Of a stretch of 64,000 bases of DNA, positions 17,725-25,068 are shown piece by piece (within the stretch, counting starts at the first letter, position 1; every line of letters begins with the position of its first letter). The notes under the pieces were generated by a model. That model was not told where the DNA came from. It ran no database searches and saw only the letters and a program-made list of their open reading frames with translations. Both the position numbers and the translations under genes were made by a program. Source of the DNA: Leisingera sp. M658 (GTDB taxonomy: Bacteria > Pseudomonadota > Alphaproteobacteria > Rhodobacterales > Rhodobacteraceae); NCBI RefSeq assembly GCF_025144145.1, contig NZ_CP083546.1, positions 2,186,501-2,250,500 of the forward strand, written 5' to 3'.

Positions 17725-19049
17725 AGCGAAAGCCTTTGCGATTGTGCGGACTGAAAGGACGGGTGCAGCCCGGAGGATTGCCGCATTCCGGTGAAGCCCG
17801 CAGCCCTGGGGTCCGCCGCGCGCAAGGTGTCCGCGCGCATCCGGCTGTCCTTGGCCAGGTAGAACCGGCCGCCATGGGCGATGGTGGTCCGGTCCAGTTC
17901 CTCCATCAGCGCCAGGCTGCGGCGATTGACAGGGAAATCCAGCGCCAGCGTGTAGCCTTCCATCGGGAAGGAGAACGGGCTGTCCTGCGGTCCCAGCCGC
18001 TTGAGCACCGCCAGAAAAGACCCCTGCCCGGCAGCCGAGATCGCCTGCAGCAGCCTGCGCAGGCCGGGCCGGGCGCTGTCGAGCGGCAGCACACATTGAA
18101 ACTGGGCAAAGCCCTTGCGCCCGTAAATCCGGTTCCAGCCAAGCAATGCATCAAGCGGGAAAAAGTAGCGGTTCCAGTCGGTAATCAGCAACCCGGCCTT
18201 TCGGGCGCCTGCCCAGTAGTAGGCGGAATTGAAGGCCCGGACACTGAAGCGGTTCAACAGAAAGGAGGGAAACACCGGCGGCACCTGCCGGGTCTTTGCA
18301 CTGGCGATGGCATAGGGGGTGGCCGCCTGTTGCGCGCTCAGGTCCTGCAACTCCGCATGTTCACCCAGCATAACCAGCGAGCGGCCCAGCGTGCTGCCTT
18401 CCGACAGGCAATCGATCCACGCCACCGAATAGGTTGCGCTGGCCGACCGCTCGAAGATTTCGATTGCGGCATCCAGATTTGCAGCCGGCTGTGTCTGCTG
18501 CCGGATCCAGGCCGACGGCACCGCCCGCAGTCTGATCGCGGCCCTGACAATGATCCCGGTGAGCCCCATGCCGCCAGCAGTCCAGCCGAACAATTCTCTG
18601 TTCTCCTGCGCCGAACAACGGCGCAGCATACCGTCCGGCCCCATGACATCCACCCAATCCAGGCAATTGCGGAAACTGCCCTCCTTATGGTGGTTCTTAC
18701 CATGCACATCCGCCGCGATCGCTCCGCCAAGGGTCACAAACTTGGTGCCGGGCACCACTGCCGGAAACCAGCCGCGCGGCAGGAAGGCCGAGATGATATC
18801 GCCCAGCAACACCCCGCTTTCAGCAACCAATTGCCCGGTTCCGGCGTCAAACGAGATCATCCGGTTGAAATGCCGCATGTGCAATGTCGCCGGCAGGCCG
18901 ATAGCGCTATCGCCATATGCACGGCCATTGCCGCGGGCAATGACCGAGGGGTGACCGGCGATCAGGGTTTGCAGCTCAGCCTCATTGCGGGGGGCCAGAA
19001 GCTGTGCCCGTGCCACCGGGTAGTTCCCCCAGCCTGACAGCATTGTCAT
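17721..19049 (-). CDS. FAD-dependent oxidase, DprE1/NoeO-like
   Basis: A 442-residue vanillyl-alcohol-oxidase-type flavoprotein. The FAD-binding part shows IARGNGRAYGDSAI, LGGAIAADVHGKNHHKEGSF and GWTAGGMGLTG, closely like DprE1, which oxidises C2 of polyprenyl-phospho-ribose. A C-terminal substrate domain follows with LALDFP. It overlaps gtrA upstream and the SDR downstream by ATGA at both ends. The gene order UbiA-GtrA-DprE1-DprE2 is that of noeCHOP in Azorhizobium and of the mycobacterial arabinan precursor genes, as I recall them. Confidence 0.87.
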   Translation of the reverse strand: MTMLSGWGNYPVARAQLLAPRNEAELQTLIAGHPSVIARGNGRAYGDSAIGLPATLHMRHFNRMISFDAGTGQLVAESGVLLGDIISAFLPRGWFPAVVPGTKFVTLGGAIAADVHGKNHHKEGSFRNCLDWVDVMGPDGMLRRCSAQENRELFGWTAGGMGLTGIIVRAAIRLRAVPSAWIRQQTQPAANLDAAIEIFERSASATYSVAWIDCLSEGSTLGRSLVMLGEHAELQDLSAQQAATPYAIASAKTRQVPPVFPSFLLNRFSVRAFNSAYYWAGARKAGLLITDWNRYFFPLDALLGWNRIYGRKGFAQFQCVLPLDSARPGLRRLLQAISAAGQGSFLAVLKRLGPQDSPFSFPMEGYTLALDFPVNRRSLALMEELDRTTIAHGGRFYLAKDSRMRADTLRAADPRAAGFTGMRQSSGLHPSFQSAQSQRLSL

Positions 19050-19465
19050 TCCGTCCCCTTTGCGCCTTGAGTGAAAACGAAATGCCGGTCCAGCTGGTAC
19101 TTAACCGTATAGCCTACCACCAGCCCAAGGACAGCCCCGGCCTCGCGCGCGGCATCAGTTCCCCAGGTGATCCAAAACAGCGTTTCCGTGATCCAGAACA
19201 CCGCTGTGGTTGCGATACCCATCAAGGCATACAGCGAAAAGGTACGCCCCTGATGCTTGAGGCCGCTGTGCTGATCAAAGAAGATCCAGCGCTTATCCAG
19301 CAAGTATTTAACAACCAGCCCGGCCAAGGTGCCCGCTACCATGGCAGCGGTGAAATGCGCAGCACTTTCACCCAATTGCAGGACCGCGCGCTGGGTGGCG
19401 AGGTTGACCGCAGTGGCAACAACCGCAAAGGCTGTGTAGCGGACCAGAAGCTGCTGCAAGGTCAT
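19046..19465 (-). CDS. GtrA-family membrane protein
   Basis: A 139-residue protein with four membrane helices and the GtrA signatures KYLLDKRWIFF and KYQLDRHFVF at the ends of helices two and four. GtrA proteins are thought to move or hold lipid-linked sugars; the mycobacterial relative Rv3789 sits beside dprE1/dprE2. It overlaps the next gene by ATGA and is itself overlapped by the remnant gene upstream, so it is translationally coupled both ways. Confidence 0.88.
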   Translation of the reverse strand: MTLQQLLVRYTAFAVVATAVNLATQRAVLQLGESAAHFTAAMVAGTLAGLVVKYLLDKRWIFFDQHSGLKHQGRTFSLYALMGIATTAVFWITETLFWITWGTDAAREAGAVLGLVVGYTVKYQLDRHFVFTQGAKGTE

Positions 19466-19731
19466 AGCGCGCCGCCCCAGACCGCAACAGCCAGTACAAT
19501 CAGGCTAAACGGCAAAAACGCCAAGGTAGATTGCATCTGCATCACAGCGCCCGGCAGATACGCGGCCCGCCCCTGAAACAGCGCAATTGCCGAGGTGAAC
19601 GGGCTGTTCCGATCCCGCCCGAAGACGGGCCAGGAGCTTTCATACAGGATATTGCTGCGCCGCAGAGTGCCATCCAATCCGACGGCAAGCATACCGGGCT
19701 GGCCGGTCATAAGCGATGAAACTGTCGTCAA
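19462..19731 (-). pseudogene. Collapsed HAD-UbiA gene (NoeC/phosphoribosyl-lipid synthase-like remnant)
   Basis: An 89-codon frame (TTG at 19731; ATG at 19710). Residues 14-50 read LAVGLDGTLRRSNILYESSW and on to FGRDRNSPF, the N-terminus of HAD domains fused to UbiA prenyltransferases, but the HAD nucleophile Asp of DLDGT is Gly here. After about residue 55 it jumps to a short hydrophobic tail (LAFLPFSLIVLAVAVWGGAL) that ends with an ATGA overlap on gtrA. Full-length relatives have about 450-490 residues, so nearly the whole HAD body and UbiA domain are missing. I read this as an in-frame internal deletion that kept the coupling to gtrA. Confidence 0.6.
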
Positions 19732-19905
19732 ATGAAATCAACCGAAAGATGCTTTTACTTCCGGTCCGATTTGTATCAGCACCATCACTTTTTGGCTAGG
19801 TGTCAAACTGCCCGCTGCCTGGCCCGCCTTGTCGGCCAGAACCTGCGGGGAATTTCAAACTGCACCGGATTAACCTATAAAGGCATAAAAACGTTGAGGA
19901 CGGGC

Positions 19906-21309
19906 ATGACAAATCAATCGAATCCATCCGCCAAGCCAGCCGCTCGCGCACCGGCCAGCGCTGCTCTGCCGCGTGAGACAGCGCTGTTTGCGCTGGCGGC
20001 AGGCGTCATCATCCTGGCCTCCAGGCTGCTGGCAGCCGGCCTGCTCGACATTCGCCCCGATCCCATTCACCTGGACGGTTCCTACCAGCATCTCCCGGCG
20101 CAGCAGCTGCATGACGGTTTGCTGGATGCCCTGCTCACCCTGCACTCCCAGCCTCCGTTCTGGAATTTCCTGCTGGGGATCGCCGCCAAGGCCTGCGGTG
20201 CACAAGACGCCTGCATGATCCAGCTGATCTGGAGCAGCCACCTGGTGCTAAGCGTCCTGACCGCCGTCTGCATGTTTGCGGCGCTGCGACTGCTGGCGCA
20301 ATCGCGGCGCCTGGCCTGGCTGCTGCCGTTGACCTACATTCTGTCGCCGGCCGTGTTTTATTATGAGAATTTCCTCCTCTATGCCCATTTCACCTCAGCG
20401 TTTTTTACGCTGTCCTGCCTCTGTGCCCTGCTGTTTCTGAAATCTCAGAGGACGCTCTATTTCCTGCAATTCTGCGCCTGTCTGGCGGTGCTGTCATTGA
20501 CCTGGACGCTGTTCCACCCGATCTACATCTTGCTGGTGGCCGGGCTGCTGCTGTTCAAGACCGCAGCGACCCCTGCCCGTTCGGCCATCCTGGTCCTGAC
20601 ATTGGCAGTCACGCTGCTGCCGTCGGTGAAGAACAAGGCGGTGTTCGGCATCTTCAGCTCCGGCAGCTGGCTTGGCCTCAATGCGTCGCAAACCGCGCCT
20701 GAGCCGATCGAAGGCTGCTCGTTCAAAACATTTGCCCAAGTCCACGGGCTGATCGGCCAGCATACCGGCACAGCGCTGAATGATCCGCGGATGATCCCCT
20801 ATTCCAAGACCTGCCTGAAGAAATCTCTCGAGGTCATCGCTGCCAGCCCGGTGCAATATGCCGCCGGCGTCGTGGTGCGGGCTTCCACCAGCCTGTCGCT
20901 GTGGCCGAACGAATATTTTTACCCGCCGCTGAACTGGGACCGTTTCCCAAAGATCCCCGACACCAAGCGGGTGCTGACGGCCGAGAACAAGATCATAATC
21001 GACCCCAGCATTTCACGTTTCCTGACCCTGGCGCTGAACCTGTTCGCACTGATCGCCCTGGCGGAACTGGCCCGCCGGGATCAGGACCACACACGCCGGG
21101 CCTTCTTTCAGGTGATGCTGCTGTCGGTAGTGCTGTTCCTGGGCGTGGCCCATGCGGTGAACGGGCCGGAACAGGAGCGTATGAGATACACGCTGCACCC
21201 GTTGTTCTGGGGGCTTTATGCGGTGGTGTTCCAGGAGGCCGCCCGGCGCGCAGGGCGGCTGACCCGCCGCATCCGGGTGAAGACCCTGCCGGAAACCGGC
21301 AGCTCATAA
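19906..21309 (+). CDS. Polytopic membrane protein, GT-C glycosyltransferase-like
   Basis: About 467 residues with some ten to twelve membrane helices. After the first helix a periplasmic loop carries acidic residues (DIRPDPIHLDGSYQH), followed by HSQPPFWNFLLG, the general look of GT-C transferases that use lipid-phosphate sugars. GAGGA precedes the ATG at 19906; an open frame from 19732 adds nothing membrane-like. It is divergent from the DprE1/E2-like operon, so it may use that pathway's product. No family name can be assigned with certainty. Confidence 0.65.
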   Translation: MTNQSNPSAKPAARAPASAALPRETALFALAAGVIILASRLLAAGLLDIRPDPIHLDGSYQHLPAQQLHDGLLDALLTLHSQPPFWNFLLGIAAKACGAQDACMIQLIWSSHLVLSVLTAVCMFAALRLLAQSRRLAWLLPLTYILSPAVFYYENFLLYAHFTSAFFTLSCLCALLFLKSQRTLYFLQFCACLAVLSLTWTLFHPIYILLVAGLLLFKTAATPARSAILVLTLAVTLLPSVKNKAVFGIFSSGSWLGLNASQTAPEPIEGCSFKTFAQVHGLIGQHTGTALNDPRMIPYSKTCLKKSLEVIAASPVQYAAGVVVRASTSLSLWPNEYFYPPLNWDRFPKIPDTKRVLTAENKIIIDPSISRFLTLALNLFALIALAELARRDQDHTRRAFFQVMLLSVVLFLGVAHAVNGPEQERMRYTLHPLFWGLYAVVFQEAARRAGRLTRRIRVKTLPETGSS

Positions 21310-21335
21310 TAGGCCGGATGGGCCTGCATCAGCTG

Positions 21336-21401
21336 GCTGGTGCCGCAAGCGGGCAACCGCCTCCGGCACCAGCAGAAATTCACGCGGGACTGCGGTCCCG
21401 C
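21336..21401. terminator. Two hairpins between convergent genes
   Basis: A 10-bp stem (GCTGGTGCCG, 21336-21345, with 21364-21373) is followed by GCGGGAC-TGCG-GTCCCGC (21384-21401). They lie between the membrane protein (+, ends 21309) and the GapR-like gene (-, ends 21407) and could terminate both. Confidence 0.5.
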
Positions 21402-21406
21402 CGGGC

Positions 21407-21670
21407 TTACATGCCCAAAGCTTCCTTATACATTTCCAGAACCGCTTCTTCTTCGTCGATGTCGTTCTGGTCGCGCTTGCGCAGCGCAATGATCTTACGC
21501 ATGACTTTGGTGTCGTAGCCGCGTGCTTTGGCTTCGGCCATCACCTCTTTCTGCTGTTCGGCGATGGTCTTCTTTTCTTCGTCCAAACGCTCGAACCGTT
21601 CGATGAACTGGCGCAGTTCGCCAGCGGTCACACGGTAGTTTTCGCTTTTTTCGTCTTCGGTGATATCCAT
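21407..21670 (-). CDS. GapR-like DNA-binding protein (DUF2312)
   Basis: About 87 residues, highly charged and helical (AGELRQFIERFERLDEEKKTIAEQQKE and so on), matching DUF2312/GapR, a small alphaproteobacterial protein that binds overtwisted AT-rich DNA and helps topoisomerases during replication. A signature run is KARGYDTKVMRKII. The ATG at 21670 has GGAG six bases before it; an upstream ATG at 21688 is less likely. Confidence 0.9.
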   Translation of the reverse strand: MDITEDEKSENYRVTAGELRQFIERFERLDEEKKTIAEQQKEVMAEAKARGYDTKVMRKIIALRKRDQNDIDEEEAVLEMYKEALGM

Positions 21671-21863
21671 CTGCGGCTCCGTCGGCACATGCTGTCAATT
21701 GCTGTCGGAGCAAGGGGATAGCGCCCCGCCCGCTGCGCCGCAAGCAAGGAAAGCCGCAGGGCCGCTGTAAGCGGCAAAAACCGGCGCCCGTCCCCTCGCG
21801 GCTTGCACGCAAAGCCCGGATCGGCTAGGCGCGGCGCAGCGCGAAAACCGCAGGAGCACGCAT

Positions 21864-22082
21864 ATGTTCGAACTCATCGTCTGGGCCGGAGCCGCCTTGT
21901 CCATCGCCGGTCTGCTGGGCTTGGTCTGGTGCATTGTCCGCGTCGCGCGTGCGCGCCGCCAAAAACTGGACGACGAAGCCCTGCGCGCGGTCGTGCAATC
22001 AGTGCTGCCTTACAATCTGGGCGCCTTGCTGCTGTCAGTTCTGGGACTGATGCTGGTTATGACGGGCATTTTCCTGGGCTGA
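21864..22082 (+). CDS. Small two-helix membrane protein
   Basis: A 72-residue protein with two hydrophobic helices (residues 4-26 and 49-70) joined by a basic, charged loop (RARRQKLDDEAL). AGGAG lies upstream of the ATG. Conserved hypotheticals of this shape are common in this group. Function unknown; it is divergent from the GapR-like gene. Confidence 0.65.
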   Translation: MFELIVWAGAALSIAGLLGLVWCIVRVARARRQKLDDEALRAVVQSVLPYNLGALLLSVLGLMLVMTGIFLG

Positions 22083-22111
22083 AGCCTGGGCCGCCCTGCC
22101 TGACAGACCGC

Positions 22112-22327
22112 CTAGACCGGCATATTGTCAAACATCTCCTCAACCGCTTCTTCGCACAGTGCGGCTTCCAAGCGGCGGAAGCGGCCCGGCACCGCAGCAC
22201 CCGTCTTGCGCATGTAATCCAGCAACCGGATAAACTCAGGCCGCATGGCAAGCCGGGCAGTACCGGTCTCTCCAAGAATCCGGGTTTCCAGATTCTCGAC
22301 GGTGTGCAGCAGGTCTTCTTGTGTCAT
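22112..22327 (-). CDS. Small conserved-type protein of unknown function
   Basis: About 71 residues from the ATG at 22327 (GGGAGG upstream). It is soluble and helical (MTQEDLLHTVENLETRIL; EFIRLLDYMRKTGAAVPGRF) with an acidic C-terminus. No domain recognised. It ends 30 bp from the small membrane protein gene in convergent orientation. Confidence 0.55.
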   Translation of the reverse strand: MTQEDLLHTVENLETRILGETGTARLAMRPEFIRLLDYMRKTGAAVPGRFRRLEAALCEEAVEEMFDNMPV

Positions 22328-22502
22328 TGGCAGTCCTCCCTGGATCATGATGGGGTTATGCTGGTATTTCACAACAGCTGCGTGAAAGCCCGCAAAAATT
22401 AGGCGCCCGACCGCCTATTTGTGAAATTTTGCCGGCCGGTTGACGGTTTTGCAGGCGTCACGCACGCCTGCCAAGCATACTGCAGCGCAACCTTACCCTG
22501 TC

Positions 22503-22516
22503 TTGACACAGGTCAA
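22503..22516. promoter_or_regulatory. FNR/FnrL-type box upstream of the sulfur operon
   Basis: TTGAC-ACAG-GTCAA is a 14-bp dyad of the FNR/CRP-family type (TTGAT-N4-ATCAA with C/G variants). It lies 104 bp before the gene at 22621. A GC-rich hairpin at 22451-22471 and a dyad TAATC-N7-GATTA at 22580-22596 flank it. Oxygen control is inferred. Confidence 0.45.
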
Positions 22517-22620
22517 CCGGCTGCGATGATTTCAACGGCACCATCGGTCTACGCACCGGCATCCTTGAAACACATTCTCTAATCGATATATGATTATCCA
22601 AACTCAAGGGAGAGCAACAG

Positions 22621-23484
22621 ATGACCCCCGCCGTCAAGGCCTTCTTCGACGAAGCCACCAACACCGTTTCTTATGTGGTGGTTGAGCCTGAGGGCTCCGC
22701 CTGTGCCATTATCGACTCTGTTCTGGACTACGACCAGGCAGCGGGCCGCACCGGCACGGCATCAGCCGATGCCATCATCGCCTGGATCAAAAAAGAAGGC
22801 CTCCGGACAGAGTGGATCCTGGAAAGCCATGTGCATGCCGACCATCTGTCTGCCGCGCCCTACCTGCAAGAACAGCTGGGTGGCAAGATCGGCATCGGCG
22901 CCCAGATCACCGTGATCCAGGACACCTTTGGCAAAATCTTTAATGAAGGCACCGAATTTCAGCGCGACGGCAGCCAGTTCGACCGCCTGTACCGCGAGGG
23001 AGACGCCTTCATGATCGGCCAGATGCGCGGCGAGGTGCTGCACACACCGGGCCACACACCCGCTTGCCTGACCTATGTGATCGGGGATGCGGCCTTTGTC
23101 GGCGACACGCTGTTCATGCCGGATTTCGGCACCGCCCGCTGCGACTTTCCCGGCGGGTCTTCCACCGATTTATATAATTCGATCCAAAAGATCCTGGCGC
23201 TGCCCAGCAACACCCGTATCTTTGTCGGCCATGATTACAAGGCACCGGGCCGCGATGATTACGCATGGGAAACCACCGTAGGCGAACAAAGGGCGCTGAA
23301 CGTGCATATCGGCGAAGGGCGCAGCATTGAGGAATTCACCCGAATGCGCGACGCCCGTGATGCGACACTGGGCATGCCGCGTCTGATCCTGCCGTCGCTG
23401 CAAGTAAACATGCGCGCAGGCCAGATGCCGGAACCGGATGATCAGGGCGATGTCTTTCTAAAGATCCCGATCAACAAGATCTGA
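22621..23484 (+). CDS. MBL-fold hydrolase, persulfide dioxygenase (Blh/ETHE1-like)
   Basis: A 287-residue metallo-beta-lactamase-fold protein with HVHADHLS, TPGHTPACL, VGDTLF and FVGHDY, matching ETHE1-type persulfide dioxygenases and the C-terminal part of Blh of the BigR regulon. It likely oxidises glutathione persulfide to sulfite, removing toxic sulfide products. GGGAGAG lies before the ATG. It starts an operon with two YeeE/YedE genes and a DUF442 gene. Confidence 0.87.
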   Translation: MTPAVKAFFDEATNTVSYVVVEPEGSACAIIDSVLDYDQAAGRTGTASADAIIAWIKKEGLRTEWILESHVHADHLSAAPYLQEQLGGKIGIGAQITVIQDTFGKIFNEGTEFQRDGSQFDRLYREGDAFMIGQMRGEVLHTPGHTPACLTYVIGDAAFVGDTLFMPDFGTARCDFPGGSSTDLYNSIQKILALPSNTRIFVGHDYKAPGRDDYAWETTVGEQRALNVHIGEGRSIEEFTRMRDARDATLGMPRLILPSLQVNMRAGQMPEPDDQGDVFLKIPINKI

Positions 23485-23506
23485 CCGAAGCAAGCGGAAG
23501 GCGATC

Positions 23507-23932
23507 ATGGAAACGGATTGGATTTTGGGCTTGGCGGGCGGCATGCTGGTCGGGCTTGGCGGTGCCGTCTACCTTTTGGGCAACGGCCGCATCATGGGCG
23601 CCAGCGGCATTTTGGGCGGATTGCTGGATGGCAGCGGGCAGAGCACCGCAGGGGAAAGACTCGCCTTCATCACAGGTGTGATTGCCATGCCGTTGCTGAT
23701 GGGCCTGCTGGCAGGCACACCGGAAACCCAAGTCACCAGCAGCGCCACCGTGCTGATCATTGCGGGATTGCTGGTTGGCCTTGGCACGCGGATGGCCAAC
23801 GGCTGCACGTCCGGTCACGGGGTGTGCGGTGTTTCCCGGCTGTCCTTGCGTGGCATCGCCGCGGCGGCGGCATTCATGCTGGCAGGTATCCTGACGCTGG
23901 CAGTTCTGCGCCAGGTTATGGGAGTGATCTGA
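23507..23932 (+). CDS. YeeE/YedE-family sulfur transport half (PmpA-like)
   Basis: A 141-residue membrane protein of about four helices with the hallmark NGCTSGHGVCG and an early GGLLDGSG loop. In the thiosulfate importer TsuA related cysteine motifs line the substrate path; here the transporter is split in two genes. The stop overlaps the next start in TGATG, so translation is coupled. Confidence 0.87.
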   Translation: METDWILGLAGGMLVGLGGAVYLLGNGRIMGASGILGGLLDGSGQSTAGERLAFITGVIAMPLLMGLLAGTPETQVTSSATVLIIAGLLVGLGTRMANGCTSGHGVCGVSRLSLRGIAAAAAFMLAGILTLAVLRQVMGVI

Positions 23933-24366
23933 TGCTTCGGATTCTTCTGGCGCTGATTGCAGGCAGCCTGTTTGGCGCCGGGCTAATGCTGTCAGGCATG
24001 ACTGACACCGCCAAAGTACAAGGGTGGCTGGATGTTTTTGGCCGCTGGGATCCCACACTGGGCTTTGTTATGGGCGGTGCGCTGCTGCCGATGGCACTGG
24101 CCTGGCGGCTGGCAGAGGGACGCCAGCCTGCCGCTGGGGGCAGCTTCCCCGCCCTGCCGCGCGCCGGGCTGGACCGGCGGCTGATCCTTGGATCCATTCT
24201 GTTCGGCGCGGGATGGGGCCTGGCGGGGCTCTGCCCCGGTCCTGCAATGGCCTCGCTCAGCTATAACGGCTGGCAGGGCGCGCTGTTCCTGGCGGCAATG
24301 GCCTGCGGCATGATAGCCGCTCCCAGGCTCAGCCGGCATCTGGACCGGCGCGCCGCAAACGCGTAA
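23932..24366 (+). CDS. YeeE/YedE-family sulfur transport half (PmpB-like)
   Basis: A 144-residue membrane protein with LFGAGLMLSGMTDTAKVQGWLD at the N-terminus and GAGWGLAGLCPGPAMA near residue 100, the second-half motif of split YeeE/YedE transporters. It should pair with the product of 23507-23932. The substrate is probably a reduced sulfur species. Confidence 0.85.
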   Translation: MLRILLALIAGSLFGAGLMLSGMTDTAKVQGWLDVFGRWDPTLGFVMGGALLPMALAWRLAEGRQPAAGGSFPALPRAGLDRRLILGSILFGAGWGLAGLCPGPAMASLSYNGWQGALFLAAMACGMIAAPRLSRHLDRRAANA

Positions 24367-24377
24367 AGACTCGGGAT

Positions 24378-24803
24378 ATGGATGCACGCGTTATTACCCC
24401 CCGCTATTCGGTCTCGCCGCAGATCTCGGCTGAGGACTTGCCCGCCATTGCCGACGCCGGCTTTAAAACGGTGATCTGCAACAGACCGGACGCGGAAGTC
24501 CCGCCCAGCCATCAGGCTGAGGCGATCCGCGCAGCCGCCGAAGCCGCCGGGCTGCGGTTCGAGGTTCTGCCGCTCACCCATCAGACCATGACACCCGAGA
24601 ATGCAGCCCGCCAGCGGGAGCTGTATGAAGGCTGCGAAGGCCCGGTGCTGGCCTATTGCGCGTCCGGAACCCGCTGTTCGGTGGTCTGGGCGCTCAGCCA
24701 GGCCTGCGATATGTGCGCCGATGACATTCTGCTGAAAACCGCAGCCGCCGGCTATCAGCTGGACGGGTTGCGGCCAGCACTGGATTCCCTGGCGGGAAAT
24801 TAA
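24378..24803 (+). CDS. DUF442 / Blh-type phosphatase-fold protein
   Basis: A 141-residue stand-alone DUF442 domain (TIGR01244-like). It shows VICNRPDAEVPPSH and the P-loop YCASGTRCSVVW (C-x4-R), resembling a tyrosine-phosphatase/rhodanese fold. In Agrobacterium and Xylella Blh, DUF442 is fused to the MBL domain; here the two are separate genes bracketing the transporter genes, which fits a role in persulfide handling. Twelve bases separate it from pmpB. Confidence 0.85.
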   Translation: MDARVITPRYSVSPQISAEDLPAIADAGFKTVICNRPDAEVPPSHQAEAIRAAAEAAGLRFEVLPLTHQTMTPENAARQRELYEGCEGPVLAYCASGTRCSVVWALSQACDMCADDILLKTAAAGYQLDGLRPALDSLAGN

Positions 24804-25068
24804 CCCTGTGAAAACTCTGCCTGCGTCGAATGTTGCTGGCAGCAGCCAAACCTTTGGCCGACGCGGGAAACCCGGATCTGACCAATACTGATCACCCCAG
24901 GCCGGAACCCAATGCGTCAACCGGACCCGGCGCCTGCACTGATGAATGTGCAGGCTGCTAACCGTTTGGAATGGCTATAAGGGTTTGGCTGCCCGCGGCG
25001 CCCCCGGGATAAGCCCCTGGAGTCCGGGGCTGAGTGATGGCGGTTCGCAGCGCAAAGAACTTAATGAA
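24804..25068. other. Convergent intergenic region
   Basis: No gene is seen. One hairpin (AGCCCC at 25012-25017 with GGGGCT at 25026-25031) could terminate the minus- or plus-strand gene; it lacks a T-run. Confidence 0.35.

Noticed and set aside
17724-18096. 124-codon N-terminal extension of the DprE2-like gene
   Set aside because: It lies wholly inside the DprE1-like gene and has no family similarity; the ATGA-coupled start at 17724 fits the SDR fold.
22573-22588. Possible SoxR/SqrR site before the MBL gene (ATTCTCTAATCGATAT)
   Set aside because: The right arm is ATAT, not GAAT; only a half-site.
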